DNA from: Ettlia oleoabundans
Taxonomy: Eukaryota; Chlorophyta; Chlorophyceae; Chlamydomonadales
Assembly (NCBI GenBank): GCA_019693395.1
Contig: JAAMXP010004884.1
Span: 1 to 18,181, forward strand
Direction: 5' to 3'
Length of the DNA stretch: 18,181 nt
The translations under genes were made by a program, and so were the position numbers. The notes beneath the pieces are model-generated. The model worked only from the letters and a program-made list of their open reading frames with translations. It was not told where the DNA came from and did no database searches. Shown here piece after piece: positions 1-8,953 of this stretch. Each line of letters opens with the position of its first letter. Position 1 is the first letter of the stretch.

Positions 1-78
1 GCACCACAGCCAGCCCAGCAAGACTCGCTCACTTGCGATAAGCAGCAGGGCTGCCCAGGTGAACGCGAGAAGACTCAT
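1..78 (-). CDS. possible 5' end of an unidentified gene leaving the left edge
   Basis: An ATG at 78-76 on the minus strand opens 26 codons that stay open to the window edge, beginning MSLLAFTWAALLLIASE. The stretch is strongly hydrophobic and could be a signal anchor or a first membrane segment. No family is recognisable from 26 residues, no splice site confirms the frame, and the reading frame also stays open upstream of this ATG to a TAG near 208. It may simply be an open frame in noncoding DNA. The same-strand neighbour upstream is GAR1, whose stop lies about 1.06 kb away. Confidence 0.2.
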   Translation of the reverse strand, partial: MSLLAFTWAALLLIASERVLLGWLWC

Positions 79-433
79 TGAGATGTCAAAGCGCAGGGTT
101 AGCAAACTCAAATATGCAGCGCAATAAAGAATTCCATTGAACGGACAGTACCTACGAATTGTTGCTGGAAGTTGCTGGGAATGTGCAGTAGTTATAACGC
201 GATGCAACAGCTGCTACTGGCATGGGAATGACACGGGAGAATATGTGCACACACGTTTTTATAACAGCGCCGTCACGGCATGGTTTTTTGGTGCGAGCAT
301 GAGGTCTGGCGCAGAAGAGGCCCTGGCACTGCCACCTGGGCATCAAGCAGTGGGCCCCGTGCACAAGACAGCAGGGAAAGCACCGTGCTGCACAACGATG
401 CAGAAGCTGTTTGCAGGTTGTGCTGCATGAAAG

Positions 434-451
434 GTGTGTGTGTGTGTGTGT
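434..451. repeat. GT dinucleotide microsatellite
   Basis: An uninterrupted run of alternating G and T of about 18 bases, directly visible. A second GT run lies at 2521-2532 inside GAR1 intron 3. Confidence 0.9.
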
Positions 452-537
452 TACATAATCCCGCTACTTAGGCCCTACTGGACCTGGGCAGGGGAGCCGT
501 ACCGGCCGACTCATAACCGTGCCTGCGGGTATAGCCG

Positions 538-603
538 GCAGCCAAGGGACACCCCTCCCTTGACCGGCCAGCAGCCAAGGGACACCCCTCCCCTAGCCTG
601 GTG
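538..603. repeat. 33-base tandem duplication
   Basis: A 22-base core beginning GCAGCCAAGGGACACC occurs at 538-559 and again at 571-592, both exact, giving a period of 33. The tails after the core differ (TTGACCGGCCA against CTAGCCTGGTG), so the full units are only partly conserved. It lies in intergenic DNA with no coding assignment. Confidence 0.85.
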
Positions 604-885
604 TGAACATGCACAAAGGATCCCACCTTCCATGCTTTGCAGCAATTGAAGCAGCAGCACTGCAAGAGTGGGAAGTGACGGCGGACACCCTGCTGCTGCA
701 ATCACAAACTAATCAATAACTGGCCTGGTGAGGCCACACAAACACCGAATGGCAAGCGGGTTGAGCTGCTAAAGAGATGGCAACCTTTGTGCAGCAGCCG
801 AACTTCCAGCAATGCAGACACTTAGCTGCAGCAGTGTTTTACCGCACAAATGTATGCAACTCCTGTCATTCAATGAGAATGGAAC

Positions 886-894
886 TATAAAAGG
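886..894 (+). promoter_or_regulatory. TATA-box-like element
   Basis: TATAAAAGG matches the eukaryotic TATA consensus. About 25 bases downstream is ACCATGG, a good initiation context, whose ATG at 919 opens 58 codons to a TAG at 1093-1095. A possible splice donor (CAG|GGTGAG) lies inside that frame. If used, the transcript would run antisense into the GAR1 3' end. There is no protein-level support, so it may be chance. Confidence 0.3.
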
Positions 895-1138
895 CCAGCA
901 ATGTTACGGTGAACAACCATGGCTGGCATAAGAACAGGGTGCCTAGGTGCGAGGGCCTCGGCCAGGATGGGGGATGAACTGCAGGCACCCAGTGAGCGTC
1001 TCGCACATGAATCAAGGCAGAGAGCATACAAAATACAGGGTGAGGTGGGCAGCCAACCAGGGAGAAGGGCAGGATGCGAAGGGTGGAAAAATTAGCTTAC
1101 GGGAGAAACCTAATGCTCAGAGGGTGATGGGCTGCGCC

Positions 1139-3109
1139 TTAATACCGGCCCCGACCCCGGCCGCCACCAAAGCCCCTGCCGCCGCCACCGCGACCGCCCG
1201 GGCTGCGACCAAACCCGCGGCCGCCGCCCCTGCCGCCGCCAAAGCCACCGCGTCCACCGCCACCAAAGCCGCCCCTACCTCCCCTGCCGCTGCCTCGGCC
1301 ACCGCCGCGGCCACCGCCACGCCCACCGGCACCAGCAGCACCTTTGGGCCTCGGCAGGAACCGCTCCAATGGCAGCAGCTTCTGCGTAGAGCAGCAATAC
1401 AAGGCGGTGCGCAACCAAAGGACCGGTTGCCTGTGCACTTGAATAAACACGTCGCAACTGAAGGGCCCAACCTGCACTATACTGCTGGCCGGCTGGCTCC
1501 TGCTTGCCCCCTTTCTCTTGCTGCCCAACCCCAGAGCCTCCACACTGCCGGCACGACCAATAGCCATCCCAACGAAGTCGCTACCAGAGCACAGGAAGAG
1601 TGTCAGGTCCTCACACAACAACACCAAGCAGACATAAAACCCAGACTTTGGCCAACACCCAAGTGAACCACTGCGACTCTCTCCCCCATGCACAAGTGGA
1701 CCAGCCTCCCACCTGCGGGTCAATGTAGAACTTGTCTCCCTTGCTGTACGAGGTAGCCACCACACCCTCGCTCATTTTAACAGTGAAGTACTGCAGATGT
1801 ACGGGAAGGGAGCCAAAGCGGCAGCAGGATGGGCATGATGTAGCGCGCGCACACGCTACAGGGTGGGTGGATACTCTGCCACGTGTCTGGTGCAGCTCGT
1901 GCCACTGCTTAGGGTAGGGCTGTGACACAAGCATCAAGGAAGCTGTCACATAGTAGAAAGCCGAGAAAGCTTTGGTGGGCAGCCGCTCCCACATCCACAG
2001 TGTAGACGGCATGCATTGCAGCAACGAATCGGGCGGTCCCGCCCAGCAACTCTTGTCAGACCACCTGCCCTGCTCATTGTGCGCAGTCCTGTGTTTGCCT
2101 TGCCAGCCATCAACCGTAGCACAAGCCTAGTCGCATTCTACCTGTTGGCCCATCCCTAGCCACAACCCACCATAAGCCCTCCCCAACATGCTTCCCCATC
2201 ACCCCTCTTGATGTGGGTACTCACCACGTCATTTATCTGCCCCAAAATCTCGTCCACCTTGCCTATCTGCGTCTTGTTTTCCAAAAATATGGGGGCATTG
2301 AAGTATGGGATCTGCAGACACAGGGCACAGGGAAACCACCAGGGTCAGGGCAGGGCAGGGCAGGGGAGGGCTGCGGGGTCCCGCAAGGAGTTGCATACAA
2401 TGGGGCTGCATGGAAAACCGTCTGCTCAAGAAGCCCTGGCATGCATGCAGGGGCTCAGGTGGGCACCATGCAACGCAGATGGCAATCGGGGCAGCAAATC
2501 AAGGATGTGTGATGGTGACGGTGTGTGTGTGTGGGGGGGGGGGGGGGNNCGCGCGCGGGCGGCAGCGGCTATTAACTCGGCGAAAGCTTGCGGCAATGGC
2601 ACACCATGGTGTTTGTGAGCTTGCAAACCATCTCTCCCTCACACGGATGCATATAGTGGCCTGCTTCTACAACCTCTGCGCATCCAGAGGGGGCAAGCAG
2701 CAAGAAATCTAGGCAGGGAATCAGAGCAAGCACGTAATGAGGTGCTGCGGGGCTGCTGTGGCGCCCGCCGGGCTGACGGCCGTCAGCTGTCCGAGGCGTT
2801 CTCCCCAGTCGGTCCTCACCCGCTGGAGGTCCCTCAGGTTGTCTGTTGAACCCTCCTCTGCCGCCAAAACCGCCCCTGCCTCCTCCACGACCACCACCTG
2901 CAATGGCGCGAGAACGGGTTCCGCCACATAGTGGTTTGATGGCTTGCTGGCATCGAAGTCCTGCAACTATGTCGAGAAGGGGCGGCAAGCAACAGGGGCG
3001 CACCATGTACAACTCGCATGCATGGCTCGCTACGCGAGGGCGTTTGCCGCTGCTTACCGCCTCTGCCACCAAAGCCACCGCCTCGCCCGCCTCTAGCAGG
3101 CGCGCGCAT
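1139..3109 (-). CDS. GAR1: H/ACA ribonucleoprotein complex subunit GAR1
   Basis: GAR1 is a core protein of nucleolar H/ACA snoRNPs, which pseudouridylate rRNA and snRNA; it binds the pseudouridine synthase Cbf5/dyskerin. Exons in coding order are 3109-3058, 2897-2820, 2675-2605, 2311-2225, 1790-1713 and 1381-1139, giving 202 aa with a TAA stop. Residues 1-36 are an N-terminal RGG region. The conserved core spans about 42-137 and carries [40 protein letters not shown] and [26 protein letters not shown] motifs, each close to human and plant GAR1. Residues 138-202 are a second, longer RGG tail ending RGRGRY. The ATG at 3109 is the first in frame after an upstream TAG. Introns 1 and 2 are phase 1; the first splits a glycine codon within the RGG repeat. 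Intron 3 contains a two-base sequence gap that does not touch coding sequence. Confidence 0.94.
2342..2370 (+). repeat. G-tract cluster in GAR1 intron 3
   Basis: Six GGG tracts are separated by one to three bases (GGGTCAGGGCAGGGCAGGG and onward). This fits the pattern of a G-quadruplex-forming strand on the plus strand. On the GAR1 transcript the same bases form a C-rich pyrimidine tract ahead of the acceptor at 2313-2312, which is a simpler role for it. Confidence 0.6.
2519..2560. repeat. GT run, 15-base poly-G and NN assembly gap
   Basis: A GT run is followed by 15 consecutive G (2533-2547), then two undetermined bases (2548-2549), then a CGCGCG stretch. The Ns mark an assembly or base-calling break at a homopolymer, and the true length here is unknown. 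It lies wholly inside GAR1 intron 3. Confidence 0.95.
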
Positions 3110-3600
3110 GTCGAGTCCTCTTTGCCACCTCTACAGGGTGTTTCTGCTGAACTCGCGTCACTACTACGGTGAACCTGAGTATCTCGTTTGCAAGGTGACA
3201 AGGGCGCGAAGCCGGCTGAGCGAGCGCTAATTGTGTGCACTGCCCAGCCACCTGGCTCCATGCGGCGGGCGCTAGCATTGGGATACATCCCCATTCCCTC
3301 ATTGCCCTGCATTGAAGCATGGTCACGTGAACGGGTGCTTTTAGTTTTGATAAGGCATATTCGTCCGTCAAACGGAGGTCTGGCTTGACATTTTGACAGT
3401 CCGCAAGCTGCCCCCCCATGCACAGTTTACGGTAGCGTTTGCGTCTGCCGCACATCAGGTGGGGGCATCACAGTGCATGCTGCATCATTGTACATTTGCA
3501 TACATGTAAAACTCGGGGATATACAATACAATCCTCTGAATAGTGCATTGTGTAAAATTGGGAAGCTTGAGCGCCTTTCACTTCTCCATTGACTGCCTTA
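3110..3600. other. intergenic region between M16 peptidase and GAR1
   Basis: These 491 bases separate the M16 stop from the GAR1 start; both genes read on the minus strand. The region should contain the M16 3' untranslated region and the GAR1 promoter. No gene-like open frame and no minus-strand TGTAA polyadenylation element was found. It is noticeably more AT-rich around 3480-3560. Confidence 0.5.
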
Positions 3601-4594
3601 TCAATCCGGGAGCACAAAGCCCTTGAAGCAGTTGTCAGGGCGCAGGTATCGCACTGCCGCTTCCCGCACCTCCCCAGCACCCAGCGACTCAATGCGCTGC
3701 AAGTCCCCAAGCACATTGCGCCAGTCGCCTGTAAGGACCTGCAGAGAACCAGCAATCAAGTGAGAAAAGGACGATGAAGCAGAGAACGTCACGCATACAA
3801 GTAGGCATATAAGGAAAAGTCAGAAGAAAGGAGCGGCGTGAAGTAGCGGCGTGAAGTAGCCATTCGAGCGGATAGGTGTAAAATCGGCTGGGCGGAGCTC
3901 CTTTACAGGCAGAGGCAGACGGCCGGTCCCCTCTCCACCGGTACTCTAAAATCAAGTGCTGGGATAACTCCCTCCTTGGCATGGCATGGCATGGCATGGC
4001 ATGACCACTGAGCTATGCGCATGCATGCAGTATGGTGTTGCATGATCCTTGGCGTGCGCAACAAACAGTCTGAGGTCAGCCGAAGCTCTCTCAGAAGCAG
4101 CTACAAAAATGCTTCACCTGGTAGCTGGCCAGAGCTGAGGCGATGGCGCTGTTGCTGCTCAGAGCATCCAGCAGCTCCGCCCGTGCAGACTGCAGGCAGG
4201 GCATGGGGTACACAACAGGCATAACAGGCAGGGGGCAAGTTTAGGAAGGGTAAGAAGGCTGGGTACAGGGAAAGAGGTGCATTGTGCTACTTATTACTTC
4301 CTTCTGGAAGGTCAAACCAGGAGACTGGTACCCTCTGTCACCTATGTCGACAACAAACTCATCCCACACCTTTTTGTACCGCCGCAGTTCGTCCTGCGTC
4401 GGCCCCTCATTTGCCAACCCCTCCACCTGAGCGCTCAACTCTGCATCCAGACGCTCTACGGAGCTGCACGAGTGGATAGGGCATGGGCATGGCCAGGGTG
4501 AGAAAAGAGTAGCACGGAGGGCGACCATGCAGTGAGCAACGACCAGCTGGTAGTTACCATTAATGCCGGGTGGTGATACAGCAGTGCAACCAAC

Positions 4595-4625
<31 letters not shown>

Positions 4626-7600
4626 CTGCTTTCTGACTTGCACTGTAGTGGCAGTGCGATGCCGTTACCTCTGTTTCGTGGGGATCCCATAGCACACAAA
4701 ATGCGTTGGGTACTTCTCTGCGGGCAGGCTGGCAACAGCGGTAGCCGACAGCGCCTTGCCAGGCAGCACCAGGGAGCGGTACAGGCGGCTCGAGCGGCTG
4801 CCGCTCAGCAGGTCGCTGCAGCAGAAGGGCACGGGGAGCAGGCTGGAGGTAGGTTGATGTGCTTGTTGTAAGGGTGACGTTGTGGGTTATTTGCTCTTTG
4901 CCAAGGGCCATGTATGGCGGGAGGCATCATAATAGGGCCTACGGGAGACAGGGTGACAAACGCTGGCTTGCAAGCAGTCCTGCAGATAACTGGTGCTGCA
5001 ACGGTGCGAAGTGACAGGAGTACGCCACCAAAACAGTGTCGCAACACGTTTTTGTACGCATGAGTCGCAATTCAAGCGCAAGTCATAGATGTACCGCTGC
5101 ATCTGACCTGGCCAAGTCAAGCGGCACCACATCGCGGCTGCGGATGCAGGGCCGGTAGTAGGCATGCATGACCAATGGTCCTGCCTTGGATTTTGTGCGA
5201 TACTGCCACTCTTCATGCGGTACTGCTGGTATTGCTAGCGCGTCCTCCTGAGAGCAGCTGCTGGGAAGCCGGCTGCCGGCCGGCTGGGTCCAGCCACCAA
5301 AGTACTGCTCAGCCAGGCGCCTCACTTGGCTTGGCCTCACATCTCCAGCTATCGCTACTGTGAGGCTGTGGGGCGCATAGTGGCGCTGGAAAAAGTCTTG
5401 CACCTCCCGCCGCCCCAGCCGCTCAATATCTTCAGCAAACCCAATGACCGGCCGCCTGCACGTGGGGGGCACGCACAGGGCGTTACTCTTGAATGGAACA
5501 GACAACCACTTAGGCCAAAGCAAGGACCAATTTTTTGGCAGGGCAGGACCGATTTGACCAGAGAAGCGGCCCTGAACAGCACCATTCAGATGCGGTGGGC
5601 GTGATGTTTTCAGCCAGGCGCCCCACCTTCCCCATGTTCCCTACTCCCCTGTTTGCCGCCCAATCCAGCCTCCCCCAACAGCCCACCCACCCATTTACCC
5701 TCGCAGTCTAGCGCACCTGTAGTTGTTTGAGAAGCTGCGCAGCGCAAATTGCTCCACAAACGGTCCCAGCGGCGAGTTGTCCACCCGCAGCCGTCGCTCC
5801 TCCAGCACCACCGCCTTCTCGCTGTACAGCTCCCTGGCAGGTGCGAGTGGGTGGGTGGGGGGCAAGGGGGGAGGGAGCAGGGTGACTGGGGTGGATGGTT
5901 GAGAAATGTGCGACAGAGGTGGGCTGGGTGCACGGTCAGGCTGGGGCAGGATGAGGCTGGGGCAGGATGAGGCTGGGGCAGGATGGGTTTTGGAGAGGAA
6001 TGCTGTCGTGCGGCATTGACTAGAGCAGCAGCCCCCACCTCCAGCCCATCCTCCTGCGCCGCATCATTAAAACCCAGTGCAACTGCTGCTGCTGATGATG
6101 CTGCCATGCCACCACCTCACCGCGGCTTGTTGACCAGACCAATTGAGGGTTAGCACCCGCACAGAACCCACCCAACTGTCGAGAGTCGAGGGCTGTTGAC
6201 TAGAGTATACCCAGGAAGGCCCCCCCCACCTGAACACGGGTGCCTGGAACCGCTCAGCCTCCAGCGCAAACCACAGCTCAAGTTTGTTGGCGGGCAGGCT
6301 GCAAGGGAGAGCCAACCGCCGGGCAGAGGTTTCATGGGGCAACCTGAGGCACGACTGCTGGATGATGGGCCTGGGCAAGCAGGGCACCGCCGACACGGGA
6401 GCAGGCGCAGAGCAGACTGGCAAGCCGCCGGCCAGGTCCCCACAAGCAGCTGGGCAACTAGCGGCTAGATTGCACACGCTGCCTGGCAGCACACCACTGC
6501 ATAGGGAGCAAGTGGAGGAGCACAGGCACAAAGACACATGGTGCGCCTGGCATAAGCGGACGACCATCACTCATCCAGCGCGTGTTTCTTGTTGGCACCA
6601 CCATCGCCACCTCACCTGACAAAGTACTTGGTCGAGCTGCAGCAGAGGGGCAAGAAGGCATGGAATGGGGATGTCAGGTGTTGGGCGGCTCCTCAGCCGC
6701 CCGACCAGCAGGGCTGGCATTTGCGTTGGACACAGGGTTGCTAATGATGCGGACATGTCGCATGTCAGGATAGCAGGAAAGCAAAAGCAAGTAAAGATGC
6801 TGCTCACTCGTGGCTTGTGGCGGCATTCAGGCCCACTCCGCCCTCCTGAGACACCTGCGCAATAAGAAGAACGGCATAGGATTTAGGGGAAGGTGACATA
6901 GGCTGGATGCTCGCTAGCTGCGTTTCAATAGCAAGAAGCGAGGCTTGCTAGGAATGATCCCGATGGGGCACGTTGAGTGCTGACAGTCACACAAGCGGCG
7001 GGCCTGCAGCAGGGCTCCCTGCCAGGCCAGCTGATACAGCGCAACTGCTGACCACAGCGTGCAGCACAGCGCACCAGGGCTCCATAGGCATTCGGAATAC
7101 TCAGCGCTGCCGCCTGCAGTAGAGGCAGCAGACAGGAGCAGCAGCCAGCTCGTGGCGACCGGACATCGCTGTTATGGGCTGGGTTTGAATGAACCAGTGC
7201 AGTGCGGCAGGCAACAACCATGTCGTCGCTGCTGACATTCTCCAGACAAGAGTCCCTCTTGCATGGAGCCCGCCAGCAGTTGCCAGCTGGGAAGGCTGTC
7301 CTGGAGGTTGCCCTTCACCCAGCTGCGGCCTGAATGCAACAGACTACCGAGCCAGCCATCCTGCCTCTTCCATGCCGCCACCCACCTCCTGTTGCAATTT
7401 CTCAAACTGCTGCTGCAGGCGTGCCCTCTCCCTTGTGCCCGCTGCCTCTAGCAGGCTGTAGAACACCTCGTCCAGGGAGTCCAGCAGGGGGGCCTCACGC
7501 CTGCAGGCAAGGGCAAGGCAAGGGCAGGGTGAGGCAGGGGGCCCAGCGCAACAATGCAAACATTCAGGTGGAGAGGCGACCTCATGAGAAAGCATATTGG

Positions 7601-8672
7601 CTGGAACGCACGGTCACATGACAGGGAGCAGCACAGAACTGGGCTCTAGCCACTTCCAGCATCCAGTCACCAAAGCTCTCCGCATCCACCGCTAGCGTGC
7701 TGCCAGCTGCCGCCGGATCCCACTGCCGACCATCAACACATAGCTGCTTGCGAGTTCCTAGCCTATGAGCCACAATCAGCCACGGTCAGCGACATGCCTG
7801 TAGTCAGTTGTGCCGATGCGTGGGGTGCCCTTAAAGGCCATGTGCTCCAACAGGTGCGCAAGCCCTGGGGACGCAGAACAACACGAGGGAATGGGCATGA
7901 ACATTGGAGCAGGCAGAAAGAAGCTGCGGTTGTGTTGAGGCCCCAATACGCAGCTTAAGACATCACAAGTGGATTACATCAATCAGCCGAACACCCACTG
8001 CCAGCCCAGGGGCTCGACACAACAACAGCCAGCCTTTTTTTTTTAATGCCTCAACTGATCAGTTGGGCAGTATCATGTATGACTCATGACTCCTGCATGC
8101 AGTGACTTGATCCTAAGGCACCCACCTGTCTGGCCATCCACCTCATCATAGGCCCCCACATCAGCATACACGTGGAACGACACTATGGGGGCAGCCCGCC
8201 GCTCGTACACCAAAAAACGCAGCCCATTGTCCAAGGTAAACTCAGACAAGCGCTCCCCAAGCTGCCGCTCTAGAAGCTCGCTGCTGCCACCTCCTGCTGC
8301 TGCAGCCGTGGCCGCTGCCGACAAAGACTGGGCGTCAGCGGCCTGCACGCTGCGGGCGGCCCAGGCGGCCAGGCTCCCAACTGTGGCAAGCTGCAGCACT
8401 TTGCGACGACTTGTGTCTAAGGCTGTGCTAGCGCTGCCGCTTTGGCTGGTGCTTGGATTCGTGCAAGGGGGGCTGCAAGTTCCGCCGCTGTGGTGAGGAA
8501 GCCGCTGACCGCTTCCAACGCCGCCACGTGCCGCCTCGCTGAATGGGACAAGACGAACCCTTGCATTGCGTGCTAGTAATCTTGACCGCCTTCCGAGGCA
8601 TGTGCGATGCTGCAAAGCCGGCTGGTGCGTCTGTGGGGGCGGGGCTGAAAGCCCAGTGGCAGCTTTTACCAT
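3601..8672 (-). CDS. M16 (pitrilysin/insulinase) zinc peptidase, plastid, likely thylakoid lumen
   Basis: This is a metallopeptidase of the cyanobacterial/bacterial M16 type. Exons in coding order: 8672-8126, 7864-7798, 7500-7386, 7113-7075, 6854-6808, 6636-6616, 6298-6230, 5833-5717, 5455-5108, 4815-4669, 4463-4370, 4189-4118, 3738-3601; 606 aa, TGA stop. Residues 1-88 are Arg/Ser/Ala-rich like a plastid transit peptide. SRRKVLQL (88-95), a hydrophobic run and SVQA|ADA (108-114) look like a Tat-type lumen signal. The inverted zinc motif HLLEH is at 186-190, GGVGLNAATS precedes the microexon, and the third ligand lies in VVLEER (E313/E314). The C-terminal half has RPVIGF, AIAGDV, SGSRSSRLYRSL and ALSSNSAIA, matching the second M16 domain. 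One intron is GC-AG and one exon is 21 nt. The chosen ATG starts a basic leader; an in-frame ATG at 8873 would add 67 residues with an acidic patch, unlike a transit peptide. The substrate is unknown. Confidence 0.93.
3833..3858. repeat. 13-base tandem repeat, two copies
   Basis: GCGGCGTGAAGTA occurs twice in direct succession (3833-3845 and 3846-3858). It lies in the last intron of the M16 gene. Confidence 0.85.
3978..4002. repeat. GGCAT pentanucleotide microsatellite, five copies
   Basis: Five perfect GGCAT units, in the last intron (3739-4117) of the M16 peptidase gene. Confidence 0.95.
4597..4624. repeat. GGCA tetranucleotide microsatellite, seven copies
   Basis: Seven perfect GGCA units in the M16 intron 4464-4668. 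Read on the transcript this is a TGCC run. Confidence 0.95.
5938..5985. repeat. 16-base tandem repeat, three copies
   Basis: Three exact copies of AGGCTGGGGCAGGATG lie at 5938-5953, 5954-5969 and 5970-5985. The array is inside the M16 intron 5834-6229 and does not reach its splice sites. Confidence 0.92.
6616..6636 (-). other. 21-nt microexon of the M16 peptidase gene
   Basis: Between a CTGCAG acceptor and a GTGAGG donor lie only 21 bases, encoding the end of an Asp codon, then S-T-K-Y-F-V, then the first two bases of a Ser codon. Joining exon 6854-6808 to this piece and then to exon 6298-6230 gives ATSHD-STKYFV-SLPANKLELW. That matches the usual family string (TS-x-D-x-T-x-Y-x2-SLP-x-NKLELW), where an aromatic YF/YY segment is always present. 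Both flanking introns are phase 2, so skipping it would keep frame but delete seven residues of the core. Confidence 0.88.
7501..7797 (-). other. GC-AG intron in the M16 peptidase gene
   Basis: The exon ending TTDY-R stops at TACAG, followed by GCATGT rather than GT. The acceptor is CCTGCAG just before 7500. Only this junction restores the conserved IGTTDYR-REAPLLD reading. The nearest GT, four bases later, breaks the frame. GC donors are a known minor class of U2 introns; this one departs from the usual GCAAGT. Confidence 0.82.
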
Positions 8673-8953
8673 AGGCAAGCAGCAGACGGAAGCGATCGAT
8701 TGGATGCAAGTAATGGCAAGGAGACTTTGATGAAGGATGCAAGATGGAACAGGGCTGCCGCTGCCAAGCTGGGCCAGCCTGTCCTTCGACATGTCTTCTT
8801 TGTCTTCGTCTTCACGCACCTGGGAAGTGATAACTGTTCCACTTTTTGTTGCCACTACACCCACACTCCTCACGCCTTGCGTGTCTGTACTACATTCCGC
8901 CCTCCGTGCGCCATCGGCTTAGGAGCTAACTCTCCTGGAAGCATCAGTCAATT
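8673..8953. promoter_or_regulatory. shared promoter region, M16 peptidase / cyclophilin H
   Basis: The two start codons are head-to-head, 281 bases apart, so both 5' untranslated regions and promoters must fit here. No TATA box was seen on either strand. A CGATCGAT stretch sits near 8693, close to the M16 start. Confidence 0.45.

Larger units (their letters stand above)
79..1138. other. intergenic region downstream of GAR1
   Basis: This stretch of about 1 kb should hold the GAR1 3' untranslated region at its right end. No open frame in it looks like a protein family. It contains a GT dinucleotide run (434-451), a 33-base tandem duplication (538-603) and a TATA-like box with a nearby ATG on the plus strand (886-921). 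The only minus-strand TGTAA element, at 455-451, is nearly 700 bases beyond the GAR1 stop, so it is not a convincing GAR1 polyadenylation signal. Confidence 0.5.

Noticed and set aside
947..1666. Plus-strand open frame of 239 codons rich in Ala, Pro and Thr
   Set aside because: It is the antisense of the GAR1 C-terminal RGG exon and its 5' flanking intron; GC-rich Gly/Arg codons read as Ala/Pro/Thr on the other strand.
2572..3423. Minus-strand open frame of 283 codons as one protein
   Set aside because: It fuses two GAR1 exons with intervening intron sequence; splice sites and homology show the RGG and [10 protein letters not shown] parts are separate exons.
5610..6570. Long minus-strand open frames of 165-167 codons as separate genes
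   Set aside because: They read through M16 exons (SEKAVVLEER-, NKLELW-type strings in another frame or extended) into introns containing tandem repeats.
7170..7200. tRNA T-arm-like string GGTTTGAATGAACC
   Set aside because: No acceptor stem, D arm or anticodon arm could be fitted on either strand; it lies in an M16 intron.
7582..7773. A 63-codon minus-strand frame inside the GC-AG intron as an extra M16 exon
   Set aside because: The family alignment is continuous across the intron (IGTTDYR-REAPLLD), leaving no room for added residues, and the frame has no matching splice sites.
8726..8735. Possible box C (TGATGA) of a C/D snoRNA
   Set aside because: No box D (CTGA) at a suitable distance and no terminal stem was seen.
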